Shown: positions 7,960 to 17,995, numbered from the stretch's first letter. The stretch: 64,000 nt of DNA from Herbaspirillum robiniae (GCF_002213415.1 NZ_NJGU01000006.1:372001-436000); one strand, 5' to 3'. Numbers and translations are program-made. Notes: generated by a model not told the origin, from the sequence alone.

Positions 7960-8853
7960 ATGAGTCACCAAGAAATCGGCCGCGGCATCGGCTTGTCCGT
8001 GTTCGCCTCCGCCCTGTTCGCCTTCCTCTCCGGCTACACCCGCCTGCTCGCCCCGCTGGACGGACTGGACATCTTCGCCTGGCGCATCGTCTGCACCACC
8101 GCCGCGGTGCTGGCGCTGATCGCCTGGCGCCGCCACTGCGCCGAACTGCGCGCGGCCTGCGCCGCGGTCTTCGGCGATCCCGCAAAACTGATCTCGCTGG
8201 TGGCCATGGCCGCCATGCTGGGCGTGCAGCAATGGCTGTTCCTGTGGGCGCCGGTCAACGGGCGCGCGCTGGAGGTCTCGCTGGGCTACTTCCTGCTGCC
8301 GCTGACGATGGTGCTGGTGGGACGTTTCTACTACGGCGAACGGCTCGATCTGCTGCAGCGCATCGCCGTACTGTGCGCGCTGGCCGGCGTGGCGCACGAG
8401 CTGTGGATGACGCGCGCGTTCTCCTGGCCGACGCTGGTCGTCGCGCTGGGCTATCCGCCGTACTTCATCCTGCGCCGCCGCATCCGGCTCGACTCGCTGA
8501 TGCTGTTCGCCATCGAGCTGCTGTTGCTGGTGCCGCCAGCGGCCGCGGCGCTGGCCTTGAACGGTTCGTTCGCCGCCACCGTGCGCGAGCCGTCGATGTA
8601 CCTGCTGCTGCCCGGCCTGGGCGTGGTCAGCATGGTGGCGCTGGCCTGCTACTTGCGCGCCGGCAAACTGTTGCCCATGGGATTGTTCGGCATCCTGGGC
8701 TATGTCGAACCGGTGCTGCTGGTGCTGGTGGCCATGGCGGTGCTGGGCGAATCGCTGGCGCCGGCGCAGCTGGGCACCTATGTGCCGATCTGGCTGTCGG
8801 TGGCGCTGACCGCGCTGCACAGCGTGCGGCTGATGCGGCGCCCTGCGAATTGA
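7960..8853 (+). CDS. rarD: RarD-like EamA-family inner-membrane permease
   Basis: 297 residues from the ATG at 7960. The protein is almost entirely hydrophobic, with about ten predicted transmembrane helices in two EamA repeats. The N-terminal pattern (GIGLSVFASALFAFLSGYTRLLAPLDGLDIFAWR) closely follows RarD of the drug/metabolite transporter superfamily, including the LAPLDG turn between helices 1 and 2. Later segments such as VQQWLFLWAPVNGRALEVSLGYFLLPL also match RarD proteins. The substrate is unknown for this group; transport of small metabolites is the family role. It stands between the two diguanylate cyclase genes, in the same direction, with no obvious functional link. Confidence 0.8.
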   Translation: MSHQEIGRGIGLSVFASALFAFLSGYTRLLAPLDGLDIFAWRIVCTTAAVLALIAWRRHCAELRAACAAVFGDPAKLISLVAMAAMLGVQQWLFLWAPVNGRALEVSLGYFLLPLTMVLVGRFYYGERLDLLQRIAVLCALAGVAHELWMTRAFSWPTLVVALGYPPYFILRRRIRLDSLMLFAIELLLLVPPAAAALALNGSFAATVREPSMYLLLPGLGVVSMVALACYLRAGKLLPMGLFGILGYVEPVLLVLVAMAVLGESLAPAQLGTYVPIWLSVALTALHSVRLMRRPAN

Positions 8854-8969
8854 ACTGATTTTCCCCCTCACTTTCCCGGCTGCCGCGCCGGCGCACTGTC
8901 TATACTGGATTTCGACGGGCGCCGAACCGGGGGAGGAAAGCGCGGCCGTCTCCACAGCGGGGGAAACGC

Positions 8970-10532
8970 ATGCAGCCGGTACTTGCAAACGACGAGGAAA
9001 AGGCGAGCCAATCCGTATCGCGACGCGCCAAGCTGTTCGTGGTTCTTGTGTGCGTGGCCATTGCGGCCTCGCATGTGTGGCAAAGCTGGGCCGCCCGGCA
9101 AAGCGACCTCGTCAATACCCGCACCTACACCGACAACATGGCGCGCGCGCTGGCCCAGCATGCCAGCGACGCCTTCCAGTCGGCCGACGGCCTGCTGCTC
9201 GATGTCGGCGACCGCATCAACACCCTGGGCATGGGCAGCCCGCTGATCGCCGAGATGGCGCCGCTGCTGCACCGCCTGGCGGAGGAAATACCGCAGCTCG
9301 ACGGCCTGCTGGTCTATGACGAACTGGGCGGCTGGGTGGTCAACTCCAGCGGCAAGACGCCGGAAGACGCCAACAACAGCGACCGCCCCTACTTCATCTA
9401 CCATCGCGACCACCTGGACATGGCGCCGCTGATCGGCCCGGCGCTGCGCAGCCGCACCACCGGCAACTGGATCATCCCCATGTCGCGCCGCCTCAACCAC
9501 CGCGACGGCAGCTTTGCCGGCGTGGTGCTGGCGACCATGGACCTGAAGTATTTCACCAGCCTCTACAGCACCTTCAACGTCGGCCCGAGCGGATCGATCG
9601 GCCTGCTGCTGACCAAAGGCACGCTGCTCACGCGCCAGCCTTTCGAAGAGAAATACATCAACCGCGACTTCAGCGACAGCCCGCTGTTCAGGGAGCTGCT
9701 CCCGGTGAAGCCGGTGGGCAACATCGACACGGTCTCGCGCCTGGACGGCGTGCAGCGCCTGATCAGCTATCACCGGCTGCAGAAGTATCCGCTGCTGGTC
9801 TCGGTGGCGATGTCGCAGGAAGACGCGCTGGCCGACTGGCGCCAGGAGACGCTGGTCTACAGCGCCGGCGTGCTGCTGCTGTTGCTGATGATCTCGGCGT
9901 TCGGCTGGCGCCTGATCGGCCAGATCGAGCTGCGCCTGCGCGCCGAGATGAAGGCGGTGCGCGCCATGAACGAATTGCAGGAAGTCAACCGCACACTGGA
10001 AATGCTGGCCCACCAGGACGGCCTGACCGGGCTGTCCAACCGGCGCCATTTCGACGAAGTGCTGGAAAAGGAATACCGGCGTTCCACGCGCGGCGGCGGT
10101 CCGCTGTCGCTGGTGCTGATCGATGTCGATTTCTTCAAGCAGTACAACGACATCTACGGCCACCAGGCCGGCGACGAATGCCTGCGCCAGGTCGGGCGCG
10201 TGCTCAAGGACCTGCAGCGGCGCCCGGCGGATCTGGCGGTGCGCTACGGCGGCGAGGAAATGCTGATGCTGCTGCCCAGCACCGACGCGGTCGGCGCGGC
10301 GCAGATGGCCGAGAAGATACGCGCCGGCATCCAGGCGCTGGGGATCGCACACAAGGCCAGCGCCACCGGCGTGGTGACGGTGAGCGCGGGCGTCAACAGC
10401 ATCCTGCCCGACCAGAAGCATGTGCCGCCGATCGAGGAGCTGGTGGGCCAGGCCGATGCCGCCTTGTACGAGGCCAAGCGCGGCGGCCGCAACCAGGTGC
10501 GCATCGCGGAACCGGTGCGCAGCGCGGCGTGA
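8970..10532 (+). CDS. Membrane-anchored diguanylate cyclase (dCache-like plus GGEEM)
   Basis: 520 residues. Helix 1 is near residues 19-35 (KLFVVLVCVAIAASHVW); a dCache-like periplasmic sensor follows (about 45-290) with NNSDRPYFIYHRDH and GVVLATMDLKYF; helix 2 lies near 295-312 (AGVLLLLLMISAFGW). The GGDEF domain carries DGLTGLSNRRHFD, the RPAD inhibitory-site motif and the signature GGEEM at about 427-431. The final Phe of GGEEF is replaced by Met; the catalytic Glu residues remain, so activity is likely. The sensor and output domains resemble the cyclase at 6275-7864 over the whole length, indicating an old tandem duplication around the permease gene. A -10-like TATACT lies at 8901-8906. 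Confidence 0.92.
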   Translation: MQPVLANDEEKASQSVSRRAKLFVVLVCVAIAASHVWQSWAARQSDLVNTRTYTDNMARALAQHASDAFQSADGLLLDVGDRINTLGMGSPLIAEMAPLLHRLAEEIPQLDGLLVYDELGGWVVNSSGKTPEDANNSDRPYFIYHRDHLDMAPLIGPALRSRTTGNWIIPMSRRLNHRDGSFAGVVLATMDLKYFTSLYSTFNVGPSGSIGLLLTKGTLLTRQPFEEKYINRDFSDSPLFRELLPVKPVGNIDTVSRLDGVQRLISYHRLQKYPLLVSVAMSQEDALADWRQETLVYSAGVLLLLLMISAFGWRLIGQIELRLRAEMKAVRAMNELQEVNRTLEMLAHQDGLTGLSNRRHFDEVLEKEYRRSTRGGGPLSLVLIDVDFFKQYNDIYGHQAGDECLRQVGRVLKDLQRRPADLAVRYGGEEMLMLLPSTDAVGAAQMAEKIRAGIQALGIAHKASATGVVTVSAGVNSILPDQKHVPPIEELVGQADAALYEAKRGGRNQVRIAEPVRSAA

Positions 10533-10555
10533 ATGACGGCGCGCGCGATGGCATG

Positions 10556-10586
10556 AAAAAACGGCGCCCGGAAGGCGCCGTTTTTT
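10556..10586. terminator. Bidirectional intrinsic terminator
   Basis: Six A residues, CGGCGCC (10562-10568), a 5-base loop, GGCGCCG (10574-10580), then six T residues. It sits between the plus-strand cyclase (stop at 10532) and the minus-strand fbp (stop at 10623) and can serve both. Confidence 0.88.
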
Positions 10587-10622
10587 CATCGTGCCGGCAT
10601 GCGCCGGCAGGCCGCGGACGGC

Positions 10623-11624
10623 TTATTGCTTGTGGTAGGAGGTGACGCGTTCCACTTCGTTCTTCGAACCCAGGAACACCGCCACGCGCTGGTGCAGCTT
10701 CTCGGGCTGGATGTCGAGGATGCGCTGGTTGCCGTCGGTGGCGGCGCCGCCGGCCTGCTCGACGATGAAGGCCATCGGGTTGGCTTCGTACATCAGGCGC
10801 AGCTTGCCCGGCTTACCCGGTTCGCGGGCGTCGGCCGGATACATGAACACGCCGCCGCGGTTGAGGATGCGGTGCACGTCGGCCACCATCGAGGCGATCC
10901 AGCGCATGTTGAAGTCCTTGCCGCGCGGGCCGGTGGAACCGGCCAGCATTTCATCCACGTAGCGCTTGACCGGCGGGAACCAGTGACGCTGGTTGGAGGC
11001 GTTGATGGCGAACTCCTTGGTATCGGCCGGGATCTGGATGTCCTTTTGCGTGAGCACCCAGGCGCCCATCTCGCGGTCCAGCGTGAAGCAGTGCACGCCG
11101 TCGCCGGTGGTCAGCACCAGCACGGTCTGCGGGCCGTACACGGCGTAGCCGGCGGCGACCTGCTTGGTGCCGGGCTGCATGAAGTCGGCTTCGGTGGGTT
11201 CGGTCATGCCGTCCGGCGCCTTCAGCACCGAGAAGATGGTGCCGATGGAGACGTTGACGTCGATGTTGGAGGAGCCGTCCAGCGGGTCGAACATCAGCAG
11301 GTATTCGCCCTTCGGGTAACGGTTGGGGATGCGGTGGATGGTCTCCATTTCCTCGGAGGCCATGGCCGCCAGGTGGCCGCCCCATTCGTTGGCTTCCAGC
11401 AGGATCTCGTTGGAGATCACGTCCAGCTTCTTCTGTACTTCGCCCTGCACGTTCTCGCTGCCGGCGGTGCCCAGCACCTCGCCCAGCGCGCCCTTGCCGA
11501 CGGCGTGCGAGATCGACTTGCAGGCGCGGCCGACGACTTCGATCAACAGGCGCAGTTCGGACGGGATCTTGTTGTGCAGTCGCTGCTGCTCGATCAGGTG
11601 TTGCGTGAGGCTGATGCGTTTCAT
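10623..11624 (-). CDS. fbp: Fructose-1,6-bisphosphatase, class I
   Basis: 333 residues from the ATG at 11624. It carries the Li-sensitive sugar phosphatase signature [20 protein letters not shown] (about residues 112-131), whose Asp residues bind the metals, and an upstream Glu pair in ASEEMETI. The fructose-bisphosphate-binding tail [10 protein letters not shown] and [20 protein letters not shown] is present. It hydrolyses fructose 1,6-bisphosphate to fructose 6-phosphate in the cytoplasm, the committed step of gluconeogenesis. It lies 41 bases downstream of pepN on the same strand and is probably transcribed with it; ACACCACC before the start gives only a weak ribosome binding site. A terminator follows the stop. 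Confidence 0.97.
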   Translation of the reverse strand: MKRISLTQHLIEQQRLHNKIPSELRLLIEVVGRACKSISHAVGKGALGEVLGTAGSENVQGEVQKKLDVISNEILLEANEWGGHLAAMASEEMETIHRIPNRYPKGEYLLMFDPLDGSSNIDVNVSIGTIFSVLKAPDGMTEPTEADFMQPGTKQVAAGYAVYGPQTVLVLTTGDGVHCFTLDREMGAWVLTQKDIQIPADTKEFAINASNQRHWFPPVKRYVDEMLAGSTGPRGKDFNMRWIASMVADVHRILNRGGVFMYPADAREPGKPGKLRLMYEANPMAFIVEQAGGAATDGNQRILDIQPEKLHQRVAVFLGSKNEVERVTSYHKQ

Positions 11625-11665
11625 GGTGGTGTTCCCTTTGAGGTCAATGTCTGAGTAGGTTTTTT

Positions 11666-14359
11666 TTAATTGGAGAGTGCCTTGGTGATCACCTCGGACA
11701 CGTCGCGCGACAGCTTGGGCGAGGACGCCACCTGCTGCAGCGCCAGGCGCATCTTTTCCTGCAGCGCCGGCGTGTACTTGCGCCAGCGGTCCAGGCTGCG
11801 CGCCAGGCGCGCGGCGACCTGCGGGTTGCTGGCGTTGAGCGCGATCACCTGCTCGGCCCAGAAGCTGTAGCCGTTGCCGTCGGCCACGTGGAAGGCCGAC
11901 GGGTTGCCGTTGCAGAAGCCGAAGATCAGGCTGCGTGCGCGGTTCGGGTTCTTCAGCGTGAACGCCGGATGCTCGGCCAGCGTGCGCACGGTGTTGACGT
12001 CGGCGCCGCGGGCGGTGGCCTGCAGGGTGAACCACTTGTCGATCACCAGCGCCTCGGCCTCGAACTCCTCGTAGAAGCGCTGCAGGGCCTCGCCCTTGCC
12101 GGCGGCGGCGCTGTTGACCAGCGCCGAGAGCGCGGCCAGGCGGTCGGTCATGTTGTTGGCGGCGACGTCCTGCTGCGCGGCCAGTTCCAGCACTTCCGGG
12201 TCGTCCAGCTCGGCCAGGTAGGACAGCGCCACGTTCTTCAGCGCGCGGCGGCCGGCGGAACCGGCGTCGGGGCTGTAGTCGCCCGGCGTGCGGTTGGCGC
12301 GATAGGCGGCCAGCAGGTCCTCGCGCAGTTCGCGCGCCAGCGAGCGGCGCAGGAACTGGCGCGCCACGTGGATGGCGTGCGGGTCGATGACTTCCATCTG
12401 CTCGGCGATCATGGTTTCCGAGGGCAGCGTCAGCGCCAGTTCGCGGAAGGCGGGATCGAGCGACTGGTCGTTGAGCGTGGCGCGCAGGGCGGCTGTGAGG
12501 GCGCCGTCGTGCTCGATGTTGTTGAGCACCGTGTCGACCGCCACCACATGGCCGGACTGGCGCGCGGCCTGCACCGCCACGGTCAGGTTCAGCAGGCGGC
12601 GGGTGGCCAGGCGCTGGCCGGCTTCCCAGCGGTTGAACGGGTCGCTGTCGTGCGCCATCAGGAAGGCCAGCTCGGCGTCGCTGTAGTCGTACTTGAGCAC
12701 CACCGGCGCGGAGAAACCGCGCAGGATGGAGAGTACCGGCTTCTCGGACACGCCGGTGAAACGGAAGGTCTGCCTGGCCTTGGTCAGCTCCAGCACCAGC
12801 GTGGTGTCCTTGGCCGCGCCCTTGGCGCCGCCGAGGCGCAGCGGCATGTCGCGGCCGCGGGCGTCGAGCAGGCCGACGGCCACGGGGATGTGGAACGGCT
12901 GCTTTTTCTTCTGGCCGGGCGTGGCCGGGCAGCTTTGCTCCAGCGTCAGCTCCAGGGTCTGGCTCTTGGCGTCGTAGCGCGCGCTGGCGTCGACCTGCGG
13001 CGTGCCGGACTGGCTGTACCAGCGCTCGAACTGGCCGAGGTCGCGCTTGTTGGCGTCGGCCATGGCGGCGCGGAAATCATCGCAGGTCACGGCCTGGCCG
13101 TCATGGCGCGCGAAATACAGGTCCATGCCCTTGCGGAAGCCCTCGCGGCCCAGCAGGGTCTGGTACATGCGCACCACTTCGGCGCCCTTCTCATACACGG
13201 TGACGGTGTAGAAGTTGTTGATCTCGACGTAGGAGTCGGGGCGCACCGGGTGCGCCATCGGGCCGGCGTCCTCGGGGAACTGCGCCTGGCGCAGCACGCG
13301 CACGTCGTCGATGCGCTTGACCGCGCGGCCGCTGTCGGTGCCGATCATGTCGGCCGAGAACTCCTGGTCGCGGAACACCGTCAGGCCTTCCTTCAGCGAC
13401 AGCTGGAACCAGTCGCGGCAGGTGACGCGGTTGCCGGTCCAGTTGTGGAAGTACTCGTGGCCGACCACGGCTTCGATGTTGGCGAAGTCGACGTCGGTGG
13501 CGATGCGCGGGTTGGCCAGCACATACTTGGTGTTGAAGATGTTGAGGCCCTTGTTCTCCATCGCGCCCATGTTGAAGTCACCCACGGCGACGATCATGAA
13601 GCGGTCGAGGTCCAGATCAAGGCCGAAGCGTTTCACGTCCCAATCGATGCTGTTCTTCAGCGAATCCATGGCGTGCTGGGTCTTGTCGAGGTTGCCCTCT
13701 TCGACCCAGACCTGCAACAGCGCGTCGCGGCCGGACTTCAGGCGCACGGTTTCTTCCTGGCAGACCAGGTTGCCGGCGACCAGCGCGAACAGGTAGGACG
13801 GTTTCTTGAACGGGTCTTCCCATTTGGCATAGTGGCGGCCGTCGGGCAGCTCGCCCTCTTCGACCAGGTTGCCGTTGGACAGCAGCACCGGGTACTTGGC
13901 GCGGTCGGCGCGCAGCATGACGGTGTATTTCGCCATCACGTCCGGGCGGTCGGGGAAGTAGGTGATCTTGCGGAAGCCCTCGGCTTCGCACTGGGTGAAG
14001 AAGTTGCCGTTGGAGACGTACAGCCCCATCAGCGAGGTGTTCTTGTCGGGGTGGGTAAGGGTCTCGATCTCCAGCTCGGCCTTGGCCGGGGCGCCGGGAA
14101 TGGTCAACACGCCGCCGGCCAGGCGGTAGTCGCCGCGGCCCAGCGCCTTGCCGTTCACGCGCAGGGCGACCAGTTCCAGCTCTTCGCCGAACAGGACGAT
14201 GTCGCGGCCGGCTGCGGCGGGATTGCGGCGCATGGCAATGCGGGTGGCCACGCGGGTGGCGGAGGGATCGAGGTCGAACCCCATCTCGACGGTGTCGATC
14301 AGGTAGTTGGGAGCGGCGTAGTCTTTACGGTAGATCGTCTGTGGCGTATCGGTGCGCAT
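11666..14359 (-). CDS. pepN: Aminopeptidase N (M1 zinc metallopeptidase)
   Basis: 897 residues from the ATG at 14359, close to the E. coli PepN length. The exopeptidase motif GAMEN is at about residue 263 and the zinc motif HEYFH at about 299-303, with the third ligand Glu in [11 protein letters not shown] 18 residues later. The catalytic Tyr region ([16 protein letters not shown]) and the C-terminal DUF3458-type helical domain typical of the PepN group are present. It removes N-terminal residues from peptides in the cytoplasm. An in-frame ATG at 14482 would add 41 residues of non-homologous sequence, so 14359 is preferred. It is probably cotranscribed with fbp downstream. Confidence 0.97.
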   Translation of the reverse strand: MRTDTPQTIYRKDYAAPNYLIDTVEMGFDLDPSATRVATRIAMRRNPAAAGRDIVLFGEELELVALRVNGKALGRGDYRLAGGVLTIPGAPAKAELEIETLTHPDKNTSLMGLYVSNGNFFTQCEAEGFRKITYFPDRPDVMAKYTVMLRADRAKYPVLLSNGNLVEEGELPDGRHYAKWEDPFKKPSYLFALVAGNLVCQEETVRLKSGRDALLQVWVEEGNLDKTQHAMDSLKNSIDWDVKRFGLDLDLDRFMIVAVGDFNMGAMENKGLNIFNTKYVLANPRIATDVDFANIEAVVGHEYFHNWTGNRVTCRDWFQLSLKEGLTVFRDQEFSADMIGTDSGRAVKRIDDVRVLRQAQFPEDAGPMAHPVRPDSYVEINNFYTVTVYEKGAEVVRMYQTLLGREGFRKGMDLYFARHDGQAVTCDDFRAAMADANKRDLGQFERWYSQSGTPQVDASARYDAKSQTLELTLEQSCPATPGQKKKQPFHIPVAVGLLDARGRDMPLRLGGAKGAAKDTTLVLELTKARQTFRFTGVSEKPVLSILRGFSAPVVLKYDYSDAELAFLMAHDSDPFNRWEAGQRLATRRLLNLTVAVQAARQSGHVVAVDTVLNNIEHDGALTAALRATLNDQSLDPAFRELALTLPSETMIAEQMEVIDPHAIHVARQFLRRSLARELREDLLAAYRANRTPGDYSPDAGSAGRRALKNVALSYLAELDDPEVLELAAQQDVAANNMTDRLAALSALVNSAAAGKGEALQRFYEEFEAEALVIDKWFTLQATARGADVNTVRTLAEHPAFTLKNPNRARSLIFGFCNGNPSAFHVADGNGYSFWAEQVIALNASNPQVAARLARSLDRWRKYTPALQEKMRLALQQVASSPKLSRDVSEVITKALSN

Positions 14360-14750
14360 GGAAACCTGTCCGGTGAAAGAAAGGGATGGGAAAGGGGTAA
14401 ACCGCGAGGCATTGCGGGCATTGACGACGCAGCGGTGCGAAAAAGCCGGCAAGTACAGCCAAAGCCAGATTTTACCAATCACAGACCCACTGCGGCGACT
14501 ATCGTTCGCGGCAACGCCCTGTCCTCGCCTGCTTTTTTACCGGGATTGACGCCGCTTCACGCGCTGCGACGAGCCGCGCCGCGGCCGGCGCACTACAATA
14601 GATCCCGACGCCGGTCGGCTGCGCAAGAATGGGGCAAGGGATAGAAAGGCCCCGGCGCGGGTCGAACCGGCATGGGGCCACCACGGCCATTCCCGCCCAG
14701 CCTTTCGCCCGGCCTGCAGCCTGTCTCGCATCTTGTACTGGAGAATTCCC
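14360..14750. other. Divergent intergenic region, pepN and lipoprotein gene
   Basis: 391 bases between two divergent starts with no supported gene. It holds a TACAAT -10-like hexamer at about 14592 on the plus strand without a matching -35, and GGAG ahead of the lipoprotein start. Both promoters must lie here. Confidence 0.5.
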
Positions 14751-15437
14751 ATGAAACGCCGGTTTTATTCCCTCATCGCGGCCGCCAGCCTGCTGCTGTC
14801 CGGCTGCGCCTCGGTGGTCGAAAGCAACGTCACCGCCTTCCACGCCTGGCCGGCCGACGCCAACGGGAAATCGTATGCCTTCGCCCCGGCCAAGGAACAG
14901 GAAAACAACCTGGAATACGGCAGCTACGCCCAGTTGATCCGCCAGCAGCTCAATACGCTGGGCTTTACCGAGGCGCCGGACAAAAAATCGGCGCAGCTGG
15001 CGGTGAGCTTTCGCTACGGCATGAATACCGAACAGGTGGTGGTGACGCGCCCGGCCTACGATCCTTTCTTCTATGGCCCGCCTCCGGGCTGGGGCCGCTT
15101 CGGCCCGCATCCCTACGGCTTCTATGGCCCGTACGGCCCGTTCTACGATCCGTTCTGGTACGGCGGCCCGATGCAGACCACCAGCTATCCGGTTTTCCTG
15201 CGCCGGCTGCAGATCGGCATCGCCAATGCCGACGGCAAGCAGCTCTATGACGTCGTGGTTGACAGCGACGGCAGCCGCGCCGGCCTTTCCGCCGTCATGC
15301 CGTACATGGTGCGCGCCGCCTTCAGCGACTTCCCGGGGCCCAGCGGCGTGACCCGGCATATCAAGATCCAGGTCGACAAGGAGAACGACAAGGACAGCAG
15401 CAAGGACGGCGACAAGAGCCGCAAGCCGCCCGGCTGA
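14751..15437 (+). CDS. DUF4136-type outer-membrane lipoprotein
   Basis: 228 residues from the ATG at 14751, preceded by TGGAGAATTCCC. The signal peptide ends in a lipobox LLLSGC, with the lipidated Cys near residue 19. The mature part begins SVVESNVTAFHAWP and contains a DUF4136-like domain (ENNLEYGSYAQLIRQQLNTLGF, then SAQLAVSFRYGM). A Gly/Pro/Tyr/Phe-rich loop near residues 105-145 (FFYGPPPGWGRFGPHPYGFYG) interrupts the domain, and the C-terminus is a charged KENDKDSSKDGDKS tail. By family habit it is an outer-membrane lipoprotein of unknown role. An in-frame ATG six codons upstream is unlikely because it spoils the signal peptide. Confidence 0.85.
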   Translation: MKRRFYSLIAAASLLLSGCASVVESNVTAFHAWPADANGKSYAFAPAKEQENNLEYGSYAQLIRQQLNTLGFTEAPDKKSAQLAVSFRYGMNTEQVVVTRPAYDPFFYGPPPGWGRFGPHPYGFYGPYGPFYDPFWYGGPMQTTSYPVFLRRLQIGIANADGKQLYDVVVDSDGSRAGLSAVMPYMVRAAFSDFPGPSGVTRHIKIQVDKENDKDSSKDGDKSRKPPG

Positions 15438-15454
15438 CATGCGGCTGCGGGCGC

Positions 15455-16597
15455 TCAGTTGATGAAGCGCGAGCCGCTGCCGATCGCGGTCAGGTCGACG
15501 AAGTCCGAGCCGTTGTGATTGCCCGGCCCGAAGCGCAGCAGGAATCCGCCGCCGTCGTAGTTGGAATGATCGATGCTCTCCAGCGCGCGGATGAAGCCCT
15601 CGCGGGTCAGCCTGCGGCCGGCGCGGCGCAGGCCCTCGCAGAGCGCGCGGGCAGCGATGAAGCCCTCCAGCCCGATGAAGCTGTACTGCGCGCCCTCGGC
15701 CGCATTGCTGGCTTTCTGGTATTCGTAGACGATCGGCAGGCGCGGCTTCCACGGAAACGGCACGACCTGGGCGATGACGATGCCCACGCCGCCGTTCTTG
15801 AGCCGGTTGGCCAGCGACTGGCTGCCGACGAAGGAATAGTTGGAAAAGCCGCCGCGATAACCGGCGCCCCGCATCTGTGAAATCAGCGCCGCCGCCGAGG
15901 AATACGGCACGATCAAGATCACCACGTCGGGATTGACCTGCAGAAAGGAACGCGCCGCGTCCGTGACGGCGTCGCTGTTGCGTATGATCGAAGCGGTCGC
16001 AACCAGCTTCAGGCCGTAGTTGTTGACCCGGCTGCGCAGGTGCTCCAGCGTCGATTTTCCGAATTCATCGTCCTGGTACAGCACCGCGATGTTGCGCCGG
16101 CCGTTGCCTTGCAGCTGGCGCAGCAGGAAATCGGTTTCGCGGGCATAGCTGGCGCGGACATTGAAGACCAGCCGGTTGAAGGGCTCGCGCAAGAGGCGCG
16201 CGCCGGACACGGGCGCAAACATCGGGATCCCGGCCTCCTCCAGCATCGGCAACACCGCCGCGGTGGTAGGCGTGCCCACATAGCCGAACAGCGCGAAGAC
16301 CTTGTCTTGGTGGATCAGTCTGCTGGTGTTGGAGACGGTCTTGTCCGGCTCATATTGGTCGTCCAGGCTGACCAGCCTGATCCGGCGCCCGTGGATGCCG
16401 CCGCCGGCGTTGACCTTGTCGAAGTAGGACTGGGCGCCGTCCAGGAACAGCCGGCCCAGCTCTCCCGAAGGGCCGGAGAAAGGCGCGGACTGTCCCAGCA
16501 GGACTTCGTGGTCCGATACCCCGTCCTCGGCATGAAGGCCTGCGGCCGACAGCGCAGACAGCGCCGCCGCCGCGCAAAATCGCGCGATCCATCCCAT
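15455..16597 (-). CDS. Periplasmic binding protein, branched-chain amino-acid type (Peripla_BP_6)
   Basis: 380 residues from the ATG at 16597. A signal peptide of about 23 residues (WIARFCAAAALSALSAAGLHA) precedes a type I periplasmic-binding fold: VLLGQSAPFSGPSGELG, then YFDKVNAGGGIHGRRIRLV, a typical LivJ-like opening. The hinge segments (FALFGYVGTPTTAAVLP, IAVLYQDDEFGKS) and the C-terminal GFIRALESI fit the family. Such proteins deliver branched-chain amino acids, amides or aromatic compounds to an ABC importer, but no permease or ATPase gene is adjacent, so this is an orphan binding protein. An interrupted inverted repeat lies 35-58 bases upstream of the start. Confidence 0.9.
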   Translation of the reverse strand: MGWIARFCAAAALSALSAAGLHAEDGVSDHEVLLGQSAPFSGPSGELGRLFLDGAQSYFDKVNAGGGIHGRRIRLVSLDDQYEPDKTVSNTSRLIHQDKVFALFGYVGTPTTAAVLPMLEEAGIPMFAPVSGARLLREPFNRLVFNVRASYARETDFLLRQLQGNGRRNIAVLYQDDEFGKSTLEHLRSRVNNYGLKLVATASIIRNSDAVTDAARSFLQVNPDVVILIVPYSSAAALISQMRGAGYRGGFSNYSFVGSQSLANRLKNGGVGIVIAQVVPFPWKPRLPIVYEYQKASNAAEGAQYSFIGLEGFIAARALCEGLRRAGRRLTREGFIRALESIDHSNYDGGGFLLRFGPGNHNGSDFVDLTAIGSGSRFIN

Positions 16598-16631
16598 GAT
16601 CGTCTCCCAAAATGCTCGCAAGGAATTTGTT

Positions 16632-16655
16632 GCCACAATGAATACATTCTGTGGC
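16632..16655. repeat. Interrupted inverted repeat upstream of the binding-protein gene
   Basis: GCCACA (16632-16637) and TGTGGC (16650-16655) are complementary; between them GAAT and ATTC extend the symmetry with a two-base offset. It lies 35-58 bases upstream of the start at 16597 on the minus strand, a normal place for a repressor or activator site. This could also be part of a transcript hairpin. Confidence 0.45.
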
Positions 16656-16766
16656 GAATACGTCCTCGACAAATCACGAGTCAGTCAGGAGAAAATGGGC
16701 CAATCGCCGTCAACGGCGCACAAAACCTTTTAAATTCAATCTATTTCCAGAATTTCTTCTAGATAC

Positions 16767-16940
16767 TCACGAAAAGTACGCTTCGCTGCCGAAGGTAATC
16801 GCCACGATCAGCATCACGGCGAGAATCAGCACCACCAGCAGCCGCCCGAAGCGGGGCGAACCGTCGCCCCCGGCGGCCGGTTCGGGAGGATGGCCCATGG
16901 GATTGCTGCGGGCGGGATCCTGTTGATCGAGTTTGTCCAT
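16767..16940 (-). CDS. Single-span membrane peptide, 57 residues
   Basis: A short minus-strand frame starts at the ATG at 16940, 23 bases after the stop of the quinone oxidoreductase gene. It has a polar N-terminus (DKLDQQDPARSNPMGHPPEP), a Gly-rich stretch and one strong transmembrane helix (LLVVLILAVMLIVAITFG) ending in SEAYFS. The position at the end of a four-gene minus-strand run (HerA-like ATPase, EamA permease, oxidoreductase, this gene) suggests cotranscription. Function unknown; the topology is probably N-in with a very short periplasmic tail. Confidence 0.6.
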   Translation of the reverse strand: MDKLDQQDPARSNPMGHPPEPAAGGDGSPRFGRLLVVLILAVMLIVAITFGSEAYFS

Positions 16941-16963
16941 GGCGCTCACCGGTATCCGCGGGC

Positions 16964-17938
16964 TCAGGGAATCAGGATGGTGGAGCCGGTGGTCTTGCGG
17001 CCCTCGAGGTCGGCGTGCGCCTGGCCCACGTCCTTCAAGGCGTAGCGCTGGTTGATCTCGATGCTGATCTGCTTGCTGTCGACCATGGCGAACAGGTCGG
17101 CGGCGGTGGCGTCCAGGTCTTCGCGGGTGGCGGTGTAGTTGCCCAGCGAAGGACGAGTCAGGTACAGCGAGCCGCGCGAGGCCAGCTCCCCGGTGCTGAA
17201 TGGCGTCACCGGGCCGGAGGCGTTGCCGAAGCTGACCATCATGCCGCGCGGGCGCAGGCAGTCCAGCGAGCCGATGAAGGTATCCTTGCCGATCGAGTCG
17301 TACACTACCGGCACGCCTTTCCCGCCGGTGATCTCCTTGACGCGCTCGACGAAATTCTCGGTCTTGTAGTTGATCACGTGGGCTGCGCCATGCTGTTTGG
17401 CCAGCGCCGCCTTCTCGTCGCTGCTGACGGTGCCGATCAGGTTCACGCCCAGGGCGCGCGCCCACTGGCAGGCGATCAGGCCGATGCCGCCGGCCGCGGC
17501 GTGGAACAGGATGGTGTCGCCGGCCTTGACCTGATAGGTCTGGCGCAACAGGTATTGCACGGTCATGCCCTGCAGCATCATGGCCGCGGCGGTGTCGAAG
17601 CTGATCGAGTCCGGCAGCTTGACCAGGATGTCGGCCGGCATCACGCGCTCTTCCGAGTAGGCGCCGTTGGGACGACCGGCATAGGCCACGCGGTCGCCGA
17701 CCTGGAAGCCGGCAACGCCCGGACCGACCGCCTCGATGGTGCCGGCGGCTTCCTGGCCCAGGCCGCCGGGCAGCGGCTGCGGGTAGAGACCGGAGCGGAA
17801 ATAGCAGTCGATGAAGTTCAGGCCGACCGCCGCGTGGCGGATGCGCACCTCGCCCGGGCCCGGTTGGCCGACTTCGACGTCGACGTATTCCATCACCTCG
17901 GGGCCGCCGGTCTTGCTGATGCGGATTGCTTTTGCCAT
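16964..17938 (-). CDS. qor: NADPH:quinone oxidoreductase (zinc-independent MDR family)
   Basis: 324 residues. The N-terminal GroES-like domain shows GGPEVMEYVDVEVGQPGPGEV and NFIDCYFRSGLYP; the Rossmann domain carries the NADPH-binding AAAGGIGLIACQWARALG, and the GGKGVPVVYDSIGKDTF region matches Qor proteins. No structural or catalytic zinc cysteines are present, as expected for quinone reductases of the medium-chain dehydrogenase/reductase group. It should reduce quinones or reactive enones in the cytoplasm by one-electron transfer from NADPH. The gene is 57 bases downstream of an EamA permease gene and 23 bases upstream of a short membrane-peptide gene. Confidence 0.93.
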   Translation of the reverse strand: MAKAIRISKTGGPEVMEYVDVEVGQPGPGEVRIRHAAVGLNFIDCYFRSGLYPQPLPGGLGQEAAGTIEAVGPGVAGFQVGDRVAYAGRPNGAYSEERVMPADILVKLPDSISFDTAAAMMLQGMTVQYLLRQTYQVKAGDTILFHAAAGGIGLIACQWARALGVNLIGTVSSDEKAALAKQHGAAHVINYKTENFVERVKEITGGKGVPVVYDSIGKDTFIGSLDCLRPRGMMVSFGNASGPVTPFSTGELASRGSLYLTRPSLGNYTATREDLDATAADLFAMVDSKQISIEINQRYALKDVGQAHADLEGRKTTGSTILIP

Positions 17939-17995
17939 CTCAGTCTCCTTGTTCGGGTTCGGTTATCGGTTTGATGCGTGTTCGGGGGCGGATGT

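Noticed and set aside
11888..14644. Plus-strand frame of 918 codons
   Set aside because: It is antisense to pepN, which has all M1 motifs; the composition is of shadow type.
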